Source of the DNA: Methylomonas sp.
GTDB lineage: Bacteria > Pseudomonadota > Gammaproteobacteria > Methylococcales > Methylomonadaceae
Direction: 5' to 3'
Length of the DNA stretch: 37,408 bases
NCBI RefSeq assembly: GCF_023228165.1
Contig: NZ_JALOBS010000040.1
Coordinates: 1-37,408 of the forward strand
Below, piece by piece: positions 17,339-25,389 of this stretch; position 1 is the first letter of the stretch, and each line of letters begins with the position of its first letter. The position numbers were made by a program, and so were the translations under genes. The notes under the pieces were generated by a model, which saw nothing but the letters and a program-made list of their open reading frames with translations, was not told the origin of the DNA and ran no database searches.

Positions 17339-17404
17339 TGGTAACGCGACTCAAGCGACAGACTGGCTACGCTTTGATGGCCGAGTCATAATATTGAATC
17401 GCTG

Positions 17405-17635
17405 TTATTTTTTCTGTATAAAGAAAATCTGTTTATCCGCCTCTTTAAGTATTTTCAGAGGAATGTGGCCGGCTTGGTCAATGTAAACCCCAAAATCCAA
17501 GTGAGCGGCTGGATCGGTGGCAATCACTTTAACGACTGCCCCGCTTTCGATTTCCATAATGGCTTTTTTTAGGCGCAACAACGGTAGCGGACATTGCAAA
17601 CCACTGGCATCAACTTCAAAATCAAATTCGATCAT
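17405..17635 (-). CDS. TusA/SirA-family sulfurtransferase
   Basis: This small protein has the TusA fold. It shows DASGLQCPLPLLRLKKAI with the sulfur-carrying Cys in the CPxP motif, and the family strand VVKVIATDPAAHLDF. TusA proteins relay persulfide sulfur for tRNA thiolation, molybdenum cofactor or sulfur oxidation; which applies here is unclear. ATG at 17635 gives 76 residues with GAG upstream; a GTG at 17650 would add five. It is divergent from cysG (siroheme for sulfite/nitrite reductase), which is suggestive of sulfur metabolism but not proof. Confidence 0.88.
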   Translation of the reverse strand: MIEFDFEVDASGLQCPLPLLRLKKAIMEIESGAVVKVIATDPAAHLDFGVYIDQAGHIPLKILKEADKQIFFIQKK

Positions 17636-17709
17636 ATTTTGCTTACTCACAATTTCAGATATACGTTTTCATCATAACACCAACCCCAGCCTTGGAAAAT
17701 CGAGCAACG

Positions 17710-19110
17710 ATGGATTACTTCCCGCTTTTTATCAAACTTAAGAATCAGCCCTGCCTAGTGGTCGGCGCCGGCGAAATTGCGGCGCGTAAAATCGAATTAC
17801 TAGGTAGAACCGGCGCTAAAATCACCGTGATTGCCGAACAGTTTGGGGAAAGCGTCCTGGCGATGCAACAATCCCTGAATCTGGATCTCCGGCAAAAAAG
17901 TTTTAGCGCGGACGACGTGGCCGGCATGCGTCTGGTCGTTTCGGCCACAAACCATAGAACAGTCAACCAGCTAGTCGCCTCCAGCGCGGAAAATCAACAG
18001 ATTCCCGTCAACGTGGTCGACAATCCCGATCTGTGTAGCTTTATTTTTCCGGCTATCGTGGACCGCTCGCCGTTGATTGCCGCTATTTCTTCCGGCGGAG
18101 CTTCGCCGGTGCTGGCCAGAATTCTGCGAGCCAAAATAGAAAGCATGATTCCAGCCAGCTACGGCCGACTGGCCCAGTTTGCCGAAGATTTTAGAGTATT
18201 AGTTAAACAAACCATCCATGAACCAGCCCAGCGACGCGTATTTTGGGAAAAAATGCTGCAAGGCCGGGTTGCCGAACTGGTATTTGCCGACAATACCCGG
18301 GAGGCAGCGGATTTACTTAAATCAAACCTGGAACTGGCGGAACGGCAGCCGAATAAGGGCGAAGTCTATTTGATCGGCGCAGGCCCCGGCGATCCGGATC
18401 TGTTGACGTTCCGGGCGCTGCGTTTGCTGCAGCAAGCCGACGTGGTGGTATATGATCGCTTGGTATCGGCCGGCATCATGGAAATGGCGCGTAGGGATGC
18501 CGAAAAAATTTATGTGGGCAAGCAGCGCAGCAACCACAGCCTGCCACAGGAATCCATCAACGAATTACTCGCCAATCTGGCTTTGTCCGGAAAACGGGTA
18601 GCCCGGCTTAAAGGCGGCGATCCTTTCATTTTCGGTCGCGGCGGCGAGGAAATCGAAACCCTGATGCAACAAGGCATCGACTTTCAAGTCGTACCCGGCA
18701 TAACCGCGGCGGCGGGTTGCGCCGCCTATGCGGGCATTCCGTTAACCCACCGCGACCACGCTCAATCCTGCACTTTTGTGACCGGCCATTTAAAAGACGG
18801 CAACATCAACCTGGACTGGAAACAACTAGCCACGCCCAACCAAACCATTGTGATTTACATGGGGCTGGTCGGTCTGCGGAATATCTGTCAGGCGCTAATC
18901 GAAAACGGCTGCCCACCGGATCACCCCATCGCCATCGTCCAACAAGGCACCACCCCCAATCAGCGCGTAGTGACCAGCACGCTAACGGATATCCCACAAT
19001 TGGTGCATGAGCAAGATATCAAACCGCCCACCTTGATTATCGTTGGCACGGTGGTGTTGCTACATGAAAAACTTAATTGGTTTAAAACCGCCCCAGGAAC
19101 CGATAGCTAA
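17710..19110 (+). CDS. cysG: Siroheme synthase CysG (trifunctional)
   Basis: CysG makes siroheme from uroporphyrinogen III: two SAM methylations, NAD-dependent oxidation and iron chelation. The N-terminal precorrin-2 dehydrogenase/ferrochelatase half shows CLVVGAGEIAARKIELL and VVDNPDLCSFIFPAIVDRSPL with ISSGGASPVLAR. The C-terminal methyltransferase half begins near residue 215 with VYLIGAGPGDPDLLT and includes VVYDRLVS, RLKGGDPFIFGRGGEE, VPGITAA and the PLTHRDHAQS element. The 466-residue length fits the fused form. The ATG at 17710 starts MDYFPLFIKL, matching the family; an upstream TTG at 17692 is unlikely. Siroheme would serve assimilatory sulfite and nitrite reductases. Confidence 0.96.
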   Translation: MDYFPLFIKLKNQPCLVVGAGEIAARKIELLGRTGAKITVIAEQFGESVLAMQQSLNLDLRQKSFSADDVAGMRLVVSATNHRTVNQLVASSAENQQIPVNVVDNPDLCSFIFPAIVDRSPLIAAISSGGASPVLARILRAKIESMIPASYGRLAQFAEDFRVLVKQTIHEPAQRRVFWEKMLQGRVAELVFADNTREAADLLKSNLELAERQPNKGEVYLIGAGPGDPDLLTFRALRLLQQADVVVYDRLVSAGIMEMARRDAEKIYVGKQRSNHSLPQESINELLANLALSGKRVARLKGGDPFIFGRGGEEIETLMQQGIDFQVVPGITAAAGCAAYAGIPLTHRDHAQSCTFVTGHLKDGNINLDWKQLATPNQTIVIYMGLVGLRNICQALIENGCPPDHPIAIVQQGTTPNQRVVTSTLTDIPQLVHEQDIKPPTLIIVGTVVLLHEKLNWFKTAPGTDS

Positions 19111-19196
19111 TTACGGCCAATTCAGCGAACTTTAAGCTTAAACCGAAACAATGAAGCCGCAAGCCAGTGAAATCATCCGGTTTTATTGAAAATCGA

Positions 19197-19225
19197 TTGA
19201 ATTTTTCTCTAAAATTCCCTATGCT
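19197..19225 (+). promoter_or_regulatory. Sigma-70-like promoter for the cytochrome c gene
   Basis: TTGAAT (19197-19202) and TATGCT (19220-19225) are separated by 17 bases, each matching four of six consensus positions. They lie about 80 bases upstream of the cytochrome start, in an AT-rich stretch after the cysG stop. Confidence 0.5.
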
Positions 19226-19306
19226 TTCCAGACTTACTTTCCATTGGCTTGTGAGTGTTTAGTTAACTCATAGTCCTTTTTTTAATCATAACGAGAGAAC
19301 ATAATA

Positions 19307-19642
19307 ATGAAAAAATCATTTGGTTTATTAGTAGGTGCGGCTCTGATTGCAATCAGCGGTCAAGTAGCCGCTAACGAAGCAGAAGAAATTGGCGCGAAAA
19401 TTTACGACCGCGCTTTCGGCCGTGGCTGCGGCGCTTGCCACGACATCGCTTCAAACCCACAATTGAAAGAACTGATCAAAGCCGGCAAACTGCCTAAAGA
19501 TCAATTCGCATCCGTTCTGAAAAACGGCAAAAACGGCATGCCAAAAGCTGTTGAAGCTATCATGGCGGTTGGCCCTGTTAAAAAAGCCGGCTACACCGAA
19601 GACCAAGCTATCGATGCTGTTTACTCTTACCTGAGCAAATAA
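19307..19642 (+). CDS. Small periplasmic c-type cytochrome
   Basis: This 111-residue class I-like monoheme cytochrome has a signal peptide (MKKSFGLLVGAALIAISG, cleavage near AANEA). The heme motif CGACH is at residues 41-45 and a likely axial Met is in NGMPK (Met78). It should be a soluble periplasmic electron carrier. The partner is unknown; in a methanotroph it could link methanol oxidation, a terminal oxidase or a peroxidase. The gene stands alone with its own promoter, a good ribosome site (GAGAGAAC) and a strong terminator. It uses a restricted codon set (nearly all AAA for Lys, GAA-rich), suggesting high expression. Confidence 0.9.
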   Translation: MKKSFGLLVGAALIAISGQVAANEAEEIGAKIYDRAFGRGCGACHDIASNPQLKELIKAGKLPKDQFASVLKNGKNGMPKAVEAIMAVGPVKKAGYTEDQAIDAVYSYLSK

Positions 19643-19660
19643 GACCGAAAGCTTTAAAGC

Positions 19661-19699
19661 TAAAAAAAGCCGCCTCACAGATTGTAAGGCGGCTTTTTT
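19661..19699. terminator. Bidirectional rho-independent terminator
   Basis: A perfect 10-bp stem AAAGCCGCCT (19666-19675) / AGGCGGCTTT (19687-19696) is flanked by an A-run on the left and a T-run on the right. It terminates the cytochrome c transcript and can also serve the convergent gene ending at 19721. Confidence 0.93.
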
Positions 19700-19720
19700 A
19701 TGTCCGTTGAAAATTGTTAA

Positions 19721-20344
19721 TCAATCTTGTCGGCTGCGTCCGATATAAATGGTATGGTTTTTTTGGTGGGTCAGTCTGTAACGGTGGCGCAGCCAAACCC
19801 CCGCCAATGCGGCAACCATCAATCCACAGGAAATAAAAGTCAAATAAACCAAATCCTTTAAATCGGTAATCTCTTTGATCAATTGCTGATTATCCGCATC
19901 TTTCCGGGTGTTAAGCGGCGACGTATTGGTATACGCGTTGAGAACCTTAACATCGCTTTTCAAATCTTGAATGGTATTCAGCGAATCCACCACGCTACCG
20001 CGCTTGATATTTTCTTCCAACGACCGTAGCTTGCTTTCAATGGAACCGCTGACTAATCCGAATAACTGCCCTTTCAGCGTGTTGATCTCGGCGGAAATAG
20101 CCGGGTTCTGCAAGGCATAGGCGGCCGCCTCTGCCTGATTGACTTTAAGATCGTTCAACCGATTTTGTTTGGGCATTAACACCAAGCCCAAAACAAAAAC
20201 CATCACCATCAAGGCAAACACCAGCATTAATAAAAAACGATTTGCTTTTACCAAGGCATGGTGTTTTTGGACAGCCTGAAGCATGGCTAGCGCGCGCGAT
20301 TCACTGTTGGCATCATCCAGATTAATCTCAGGCATAGTGCTCAT
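19721..20344 (-). CDS. Two-TM membrane protein with coiled-coil loop, unknown
   Basis: I do not recognise this family. The 207 residues comprise a soluble N-terminus, TM helix 1 (about residues 37-57, FLLMLVFALMVMVFVLGLVL), a long charged helical region (about 60-160) likely to form a coiled coil, TM helix 2 (about 165-185) and a short basic C-terminus. The topology suggests a roughly 100-residue periplasmic helical hairpin with both termini cytoplasmic, like some sensor-type input domains but without an output domain. ATG at 20344 or 20335 are both possible starts. It lies downstream of argG on the same strand, about 150 bases away. Confidence 0.65.
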   Translation of the reverse strand: MSTMPEINLDDANSESRALAMLQAVQKHHALVKANRFLLMLVFALMVMVFVLGLVLMPKQNRLNDLKVNQAEAAAYALQNPAISAEINTLKGQLFGLVSGSIESKLRSLEENIKRGSVVDSLNTIQDLKSDVKVLNAYTNTSPLNTRKDADNQQLIKEITDLKDLVYLTFISCGLMVAALAGVWLRHRYRLTHQKNHTIYIGRSRQD

Positions 20345-20496
20345 TATTGTTGTAGTTTGCTAATCAGGAAGCTATCGATCAAGACGGCATAATGAAGCAA
20401 AAACCAATTCCGCCCATTATAAAGCCAACCTCGACCATACTAATCCATTATACAAGCTTCACTGAAAATGTCCTGCTTTATGCTGCCAGGAAAAAC

Positions 20497-21705
20497 TTAG
20501 CGGCCTTTTTTAGCGGCAATCCGCATTCGCAAGGCATTCAACTTGATAAAGCCTTCGGCATCTTTTTGATTGTAAGCGCCGCCATCTTCCTCGAAAGTAG
20601 CGATATTTTCATCAAACAAACTATTATCCGATGCACGGCCGACCACGATGACATTGCCTTTGTACAATTTCACCCGTACCTTACCGTTAACGTTGACTTG
20701 CGATGCGTCGATCATGGTTTGCAGCATGGCCCGCTCCGGACTCCACCAGTAACCGTTGTAAATCAAAGAGGCATAACGCGGCATCAACTCATCCTTTAAA
20801 TGCGCCACTTCTCTATCCAGCGTCAACGATTCGATGGCTCGGTGCGCTTTCATCATCACGGTACCGGCTGGCGTTTCGTAGCAACCGCGCGACTTCATAC
20901 CGACATAACGGTTTTCGACGATATCCAACCGCCCTACCCCATTGGCGCCGGCCACTTTATTCAGCTGCTCCATCACTTGATGCGGCGTATGCGGCACGTC
21001 GTCGATCGCCACGATGTCACCGTTTTGATAGCTTAATTCAACATAGGTGGCTTGATCAGGCGCATTCTCGGGCGAAACTGTCCAGCGCCACATATCGTCT
21101 TCCGGTTCGGTCCAGGGATTTTCCAGAATTCGGCCTTCGTAGGAAATATGCAGCGAGTTGGCATCCATGGAATAAGGCGAGGTTTTACCTTTTTTCATTT
21201 CCACGGAGATGCCGTGCTTCTCGGCATAGTCCAACAATTTTTGCCGGGAATTCAAATCCCATTCCCGCCACGGCGCAATAACTTTAATATCGGGACGTAG
21301 CGCATAAGCGCCAAGCTCGAAACGCACCTGATCGTTGCCTTTGCCGGTGGCGCCGTGAGAAATCGTATCGGCACCGGTTTCGTTGGCGATTTCGATCAAA
21401 CGCTTGGCAATCAACGGCCGGGCAATTGAGGTACCCAACAGATATTCGCCTTCGTAAATAGTATTAGCGCGAAACATCGGAAAGATAAAATCGCGGGCAA
21501 ACTCCTCGCGCAAATCGTCGATATAAATTTCCTTGATACCCGCCGCCGTGGCTTTGGCACGAGCCGGCTCCAGCTCTTCGCCTTGACCGATGTCGGCCGT
21601 AAATGTCACCACCTCGCATTGGTAAACATCTTGCAACCATTTAAGAATTACCGAGGTATCCAGACCGCCTGAATAGGCCAATACGACTTTTTTGACTTCG
21701 GACAT
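20497..21705 (-). CDS. argG: Argininosuccinate synthase
   Basis: ArgG ligates citrulline and aspartate with ATP to argininosuccinate, the penultimate step of arginine synthesis. It has the N-type ATP pyrophosphatase P-loop LAYSGGLDTSVI at the N-terminus, GATGKGNDQVRFE, TSPYSMDANSLHISYEG and GRLDIVENRYVGMKSRG. The 402 residues fit the common bacterial type. The ATG at 21705 (MSEVKKVVLAYSGG) is the family start, and an in-frame GTG four codons upstream is less likely. Together with argH and argA nearby it covers three arginine steps. Confidence 0.97.
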   Translation of the reverse strand: MSEVKKVVLAYSGGLDTSVILKWLQDVYQCEVVTFTADIGQGEELEPARAKATAAGIKEIYIDDLREEFARDFIFPMFRANTIYEGEYLLGTSIARPLIAKRLIEIANETGADTISHGATGKGNDQVRFELGAYALRPDIKVIAPWREWDLNSRQKLLDYAEKHGISVEMKKGKTSPYSMDANSLHISYEGRILENPWTEPEDDMWRWTVSPENAPDQATYVELSYQNGDIVAIDDVPHTPHQVMEQLNKVAGANGVGRLDIVENRYVGMKSRGCYETPAGTVMMKAHRAIESLTLDREVAHLKDELMPRYASLIYNGYWWSPERAMLQTMIDASQVNVNGKVRVKLYKGNVIVVGRASDNSLFDENIATFEEDGGAYNQKDAEGFIKLNALRMRIAAKKGR

Positions 21706-21783
21706 AATGCGTTTCACACCCTAAATTTAAGAAAAAAACGGCTCAATTATAACGGAAAACGGGTACCGATTCCGTAGACAAGT

Positions 21784-23043
21784 CTATCGCAGTGCGTGAG
21801 ACAGCATATCGGCAATTCGCCGGGTTGCGCCTTGGTTACGCAACACAAAGGCTTTGGCCTTGGCGGTCAGCTTATCTCTAAAATCCGTATCCGCCTGAAT
21901 TTGCAGCACCGCCGCGCCTATTGCGTCAGGCGTGGCGCATTGCACAGCCGCTTGCTCGGCCAAAATACGTTCAGCAATTTCCGCAAAATTAAACATCTGC
22001 GGCCCAAATAATACCGGCACACCGATTAACGCCGGCTCCAGCACATTGTGCCCGCCTACCGGCACCAGACTGCCGCCGACAAAAGCCACATCCGCGGCCG
22101 CGTATAACATCTTCAATTCACCCATGCTGTCTGCGATGTAAATATCGGCAAGCGCCGCAACCGCCTTGTTATCACTGCGCATCACCACATTCAGGCCTTG
22201 CTCCCGGCAGATGTTTTTAACCGCCGTAAAACGTTCCGGATGCCGAGGCGCTATCACCAGTAAAAGTTGCGGAATCTGTTTTTTCAAGCGCGCATAAACC
22301 GGCAGCAACCGCGCTTCCTCATCCTGATGGGTGCTGGCCAAAATCCACACAAAGCGTTCGGCAAACTGCTGCTTTAATAGCTGACCGGCGGCAATGACGC
22401 TGTCGTCTATGCTCAGATCAAATTTAATATTACCCAATACCGCCACCCGTCCCGCATCGGCGCCAATTTCCATAAATCGCAGCCTGTCCGCTTCAGTTTG
22501 GGTGGCAATTTGGTTGATACACTCAAGCGCGGGCTTAATTAATGCCGGTATTTTTTGATAGGATCGCGCCGAACGCTCGGACAAGCGCGCATTGATCACA
22601 AACAAAGGTATTTGCTGTTCGGCACAGGCCGCAAATAAATTCGGCCAGATTTCTTTTTCCATGAAAACCGCCATTTTCGGCCGAAAATGCCTGAAAAAGC
22701 GCTGCAAAACCAGCGGCAAATCGTAGGGCAGATAGACATGTTCCACTTGCGTATCCAACACTGCCCGCACTCTGGCGGAACCGGTGGGCGTGGTGGTGGT
22801 CACCAAAAACCGTTGCTGAGGGTGCTCGGCCTGCATCAGGCGTAGCAATGGAAAGGCCGCTTCCGCCTCGCCGACCGACACGCAGTGGAACCACACCACA
22901 TTTTGCGCGGATTGGCGCGGATAAAATCCCAAGCGTTCCAGCCAGCGCCGCCGATATTCAGGGGCCTTGAAACCTCGCCAATAAAGCCGTAACAAAACAA
23001 ACGGTAAAGTCAGGTAAAAAATAACGGTATAAAGTTTCCGCAT
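21784..23043 (-). CDS. waaA: Kdo transferase WaaA
   Basis: WaaA (KdtA) is a GT30 enzyme, anchored at the inner membrane, that attaches Kdo residues to lipid IVA during LPS core assembly. It has an N-terminal membrane anchor (LYTVIFYLTLPFVLLRLYW), then the family motifs WFHCVSVGEAEAA, TTTTPTGSARV, MEKEIWPNL and NARLSERSARSY. Further on are LGNIKFD, APRHPERF and GGSLVPVGGHNVLEPA, followed by the VLFGPQMFNF element. The 419 residues match usual length. The ATG at 23043 has AAAGG immediately upstream. It supports a Gram-negative host and links functionally to the lipid A modification genes at 8143-10798. Confidence 0.96.
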   Translation of the reverse strand: MRKLYTVIFYLTLPFVLLRLYWRGFKAPEYRRRWLERLGFYPRQSAQNVVWFHCVSVGEAEAAFPLLRLMQAEHPQQRFLVTTTTPTGSARVRAVLDTQVEHVYLPYDLPLVLQRFFRHFRPKMAVFMEKEIWPNLFAACAEQQIPLFVINARLSERSARSYQKIPALIKPALECINQIATQTEADRLRFMEIGADAGRVAVLGNIKFDLSIDDSVIAAGQLLKQQFAERFVWILASTHQDEEARLLPVYARLKKQIPQLLLVIAPRHPERFTAVKNICREQGLNVVMRSDNKAVAALADIYIADSMGELKMLYAAADVAFVGGSLVPVGGHNVLEPALIGVPVLFGPQMFNFAEIAERILAEQAAVQCATPDAIGAAVLQIQADTDFRDKLTAKAKAFVLRNQGATRRIADMLSHALR

Positions 23044-23327
23044 CCTTTCAGCACCCGACGACTAAGGCATAAAAACAGCCTGATAAGAATTCCCAACCGA
23101 ATGCAACCACTTAACGCCCCCCGTTATAATTTTTGGGAAATTATAACAAAGCAAAGGCAGCCTGGATAAAGCACTGCGAAATCCGGGATTTGCCCATCGG
23201 ATTCCATTTCATGACATCCGGGTTATGTTTTTGGCTGGAAATTTACCGCATCAGGGCCGCCGCGGCGCTAGACAGACTAAAGCAACACTTGCCCCAATTC
23301 ACAAAAATACAGTGTCTTTAGAGGCGT

Positions 23328-23504
23328 ATGAGTATCGAAAAACAAAATGCTAAGCCCCCTGAGGCTTCGGCTAGCCAGCCTTTGTGGCGGGCAACTCAAA
23401 GCCATTCCAGGTTTTGGCTGAGCATGACAGTCGGATTGGAGAGGTTTGGTTTGCGCTATTCGGGTGGTTTTTTATTATGGCTATCTGTTGATTGGTATTG
23501 GTGA
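23328..23504 (+). CDS. Possible small protein of 58 residues or gene remnant
   Basis: An ATG at 23328 with GAGG 4-7 bases upstream opens a 58-codon frame ending at TGA (23502-23504). The product begins MSIEKQNAKPPEASASQPLW and ends with a Trp/Leu-rich stretch (GGFLLWLSVDWYW). The amphipathic start and hydrophobic end could be a small membrane protein or the N-terminus of a broken gene. I do not recognise it. It lies in a 648-base gap otherwise without genes. Confidence 0.3.
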   Translation: MSIEKQNAKPPEASASQPLWRATQSHSRFWLSMTVGLERFGLRYSGGFLLWLSVDWYW

Positions 23505-23570
23505 TTTTTGGTTGGTTCAGACATCTCTGCCTGTGTTCGTAAACAAATAGAATGAATCATCAGCGAGGCA

Positions 23571-23627
23571 GGAATAACTGGAAACTTATTTCAATTGATG
23601 CCAGTTTTTATCTGCCCCAGTCATTCC
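23571..23627. repeat. Inverted repeat in the waaA-DUF6515 gap
   Basis: GGAATAACTGG (23571-23581) and CCAGTCATTCC (23617-23627) are complementary at ten of eleven positions around a 35-base loop. It resembles dispersed intergenic repeats containing CATTCC. The remaining parts of the gap 23044-23691 show no other recognisable feature. Confidence 0.4.
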
Positions 23628-23691
23628 AAAATAGCTATCGATTAAAGATAATTCGCCGGAATTCCCGGTGTAAACCCGAGTTATGCAAATG

Positions 23692-24150
23692 TTAATGCCG
23701 ATGTCCCCTGCCTGGATTCGCTACCACCACATAGCCGTTGGCGTGTCTGCGAAAAAACGTATTGCCGGCCACGTAGTAAGGCAAGCCCCGTGCATAGCTC
23801 ACGCGATTAAAGCGGGGCAAATGACCAATCACAGCGCCTATCGGTGCGGTGACGGCAACGTAGCCATGCCGGGAAGGCCGATAAAACGATCCATTGGAAT
23901 AAAAGTATTCGCCCGCGTTGGCGTACACTCTGGAATAGCCTCTGGGAATGGGTATAACGGCGTGACCCGGATTGTAATTGCGCTTTTCATGACGATAATC
24001 GGACTGGTGCGAAACAGGATTTTGTTGCCACCGTGTTGCACCATGCCCGTCATGCCGAGAGTTCCGCCAATCGTCGGCGACAGCACTGTGCTGGCTCAAC
24101 ATGACCAGCAAACCGATACCCAAAATATATTTGATATTAAGCTTGTTCAT
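23692..24150 (-). CDS. Secreted DUF6515-like protein
   Basis: This 152-residue exported protein has a signal peptide (MNKLNIKYILGIGLLVMLSQ, cleavage near AVADD), then a His/Arg/Gly-rich linker. The C-terminal domain has two similar halves: EYFYSNGSFYRPSRHGYVAV with PIGAVIGHLP, and GLPYYVAGNTFFRRHANGYV. This Gly-Tyr pattern is typical of DUF6515, whose function is unknown. The ATG at 24150 has a near-perfect AAGGAG. It lies in the same orientation as, and 85 bases downstream of, the Spy-like gene, and may be part of the same envelope-stress group. Confidence 0.75.
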   Translation of the reverse strand: MNKLNIKYILGIGLLVMLSQHSAVADDWRNSRHDGHGATRWQQNPVSHQSDYRHEKRNYNPGHAVIPIPRGYSRVYANAGEYFYSNGSFYRPSRHGYVAVTAPIGAVIGHLPRFNRVSYARGLPYYVAGNTFFRRHANGYVVVANPGRGHRH

Positions 24151-24235
24151 AACAGACTCCTTAACACACGCTATTGGTTTTAAATTGCGGCGCCTTGGTT
24201 GCGCCGCAATTTTTGATTAACCGGACTATTCCGTA

Positions 24236-24574
24236 TTAATCGTCTGATCGATCTTTTCTTTCTTGATGGCGTTTTTGCCATTTTTCGTGGCGCTGCTTTT
24301 TGAGTTCTTCAAACTTCGCCATCTGCTCAGGATTCAATACAGTCTGCATACGCTGATCGGTTTCCTGACGCAGCGCTTCGCGCTTGGCCTGTTGTTCATC
24401 AAAGACCTGCTTCAACTGCTCTTTTTGCTCGGTGCTTAAATCCAATTTCTTGGCTAAACGTTCGACTCTGTCGCCCTTATGGCCTTTAAAATCGCCGTCA
24501 TGTCCGCCTGGGAAGGCTGCCACGGTTAAAGGAAGCGCTAAAGCCAATACGATGGTGATGATTTTTTTGTTCAT
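24236..24574 (-). CDS. Spy/CpxP-like periplasmic LTXXQ protein
   Basis: This is a small periplasmic helical protein of 112 residues. It has a signal peptide (MNKKIITIVLALALPLTVAA), then RVERLAKKLDLSTEQKEQL with the LTXXQ-type motif (LSTEQ), a second related motif (LNPEQ), and a highly charged helical C-terminus. Spy and CpxP are ATP-independent chaperones or stress sensors controlled by the Bae and Cpx systems. The neighbouring BaeSR pair makes it a likely target. The ATG at 24574 has GAGA upstream; a TTG two codons earlier is less likely. Confidence 0.85.
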   Translation of the reverse strand: MNKKIITIVLALALPLTVAAFPGGHDGDFKGHKGDRVERLAKKLDLSTEQKEQLKQVFDEQQAKREALRQETDQRMQTVLNPEQMAKFEELKKQRHEKWQKRHQERKDRSDD

Positions 24575-24687
24575 GATCAATCTCTCATTAGTTAAGGGAA
24601 GCGAAACGGCTTTTCTCCGTTTTCGAGTTCTACTCTAACAATGAAAATCGCAAACAATAGGGAGCAATTGAGGAAAGATTGTGCAAG

Positions 24688-25389
24688 TTAATCTTGGCTT
24701 GCCGGTTGCCTGTCGTAACGGTACCCGGCGCCATACACCGAATGCACCAGCTCCTGGCCGGGCAACAGTTCCGTCAATTTTTTGCGGAGTTTCTTAATAT
24801 GGCTATCTATGGTGCGATCGGAAACGATACGCTGGTCCGGATACACCAGATCCATCAATTTGGAACGGGAAAATATATGCCCGGGTTGCCGGTATAAGGT
24901 TTGCAATAACTGAAATTCCACCGCTGTCAACTCGATTTCTCGCCCTTCGGCCATGACCCTGAAGCTATTACCATCCAGCGCCAATAGATCGGCATGGTTC
25001 TCCGGGCTTGCTTGCGGCTGTAAGCGGCGCAACACCGCTTTGACCCGGGCCACCATTTCCCTGGGGCTATAGGGCTTGCAGATATAGTCGTCGGCACCCA
25101 TTTCCAGGCCCAGCAAGCGGTCGATTTCCTCGACGCGCGCGGTAACCATGATGATGGGCAGCTGACTAAAGCCACGAATTTCCCGGCATATCGACAAACC
25201 GTCGCGACCGGGCAACATTAAATCCAGCAACATCAGATCCGGATGCTGCTGCTTGACCCAAGGCAGCACCGTATCGCCGTGACTCAATATATCGGTGGCG
25301 AAGCCGGCATTCTGCAAATAATCCGCTGCCAACTTGGCGAGTTTTTGTTCGTCTTCGACAATTAGAATGCGGTTAATCCGTGTCATCAT
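24688..25389 (-). CDS. baeR: Response regulator BaeR-like (OmpR family)
   Basis: This two-component response regulator is a DNA-binding transcription factor. The receiver domain has ILIVEDEQKLAK, the phospho-acceptor Asp in LLLDLMLPGRDG, MVTARVEE and the switch Lys in CKPYSPREMVARV. The winged-helix domain ends with RTIDSHIKKLRKKL and VYGAGYRYD. The sequences EIDRLLGLEMGADDYICKP and SHGDTVLPWVKQ are strongly like E. coli BaeR. Its ATG overlaps the kinase stop (ATGA), showing translational coupling. The start is ATGATG at 25389/25386. Confidence 0.92.
   Translation of the reverse strand: MMTRINRILIVEDEQKLAKLAADYLQNAGFATDILSHGDTVLPWVKQQHPDLMLLDLMLPGRDGLSICREIRGFSQLPIIMVTARVEEIDRLLGLEMGADDYICKPYSPREMVARVKAVLRRLQPQASPENHADLLALDGNSFRVMAEGREIELTAVEFQLLQTLYRQPGHIFSRSKLMDLVYPDQRIVSDRTIDSHIKKLRKKLTELLPGQELVHSVYGAGYRYDRQPASQD

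Noticed and set aside
20703..21281. Plus-strand ORF of 192 codons inside argG
   Set aside because: It is an antisense shadow of argG, rich in Arg/Ser with no recognisable domain and no ribosome site.
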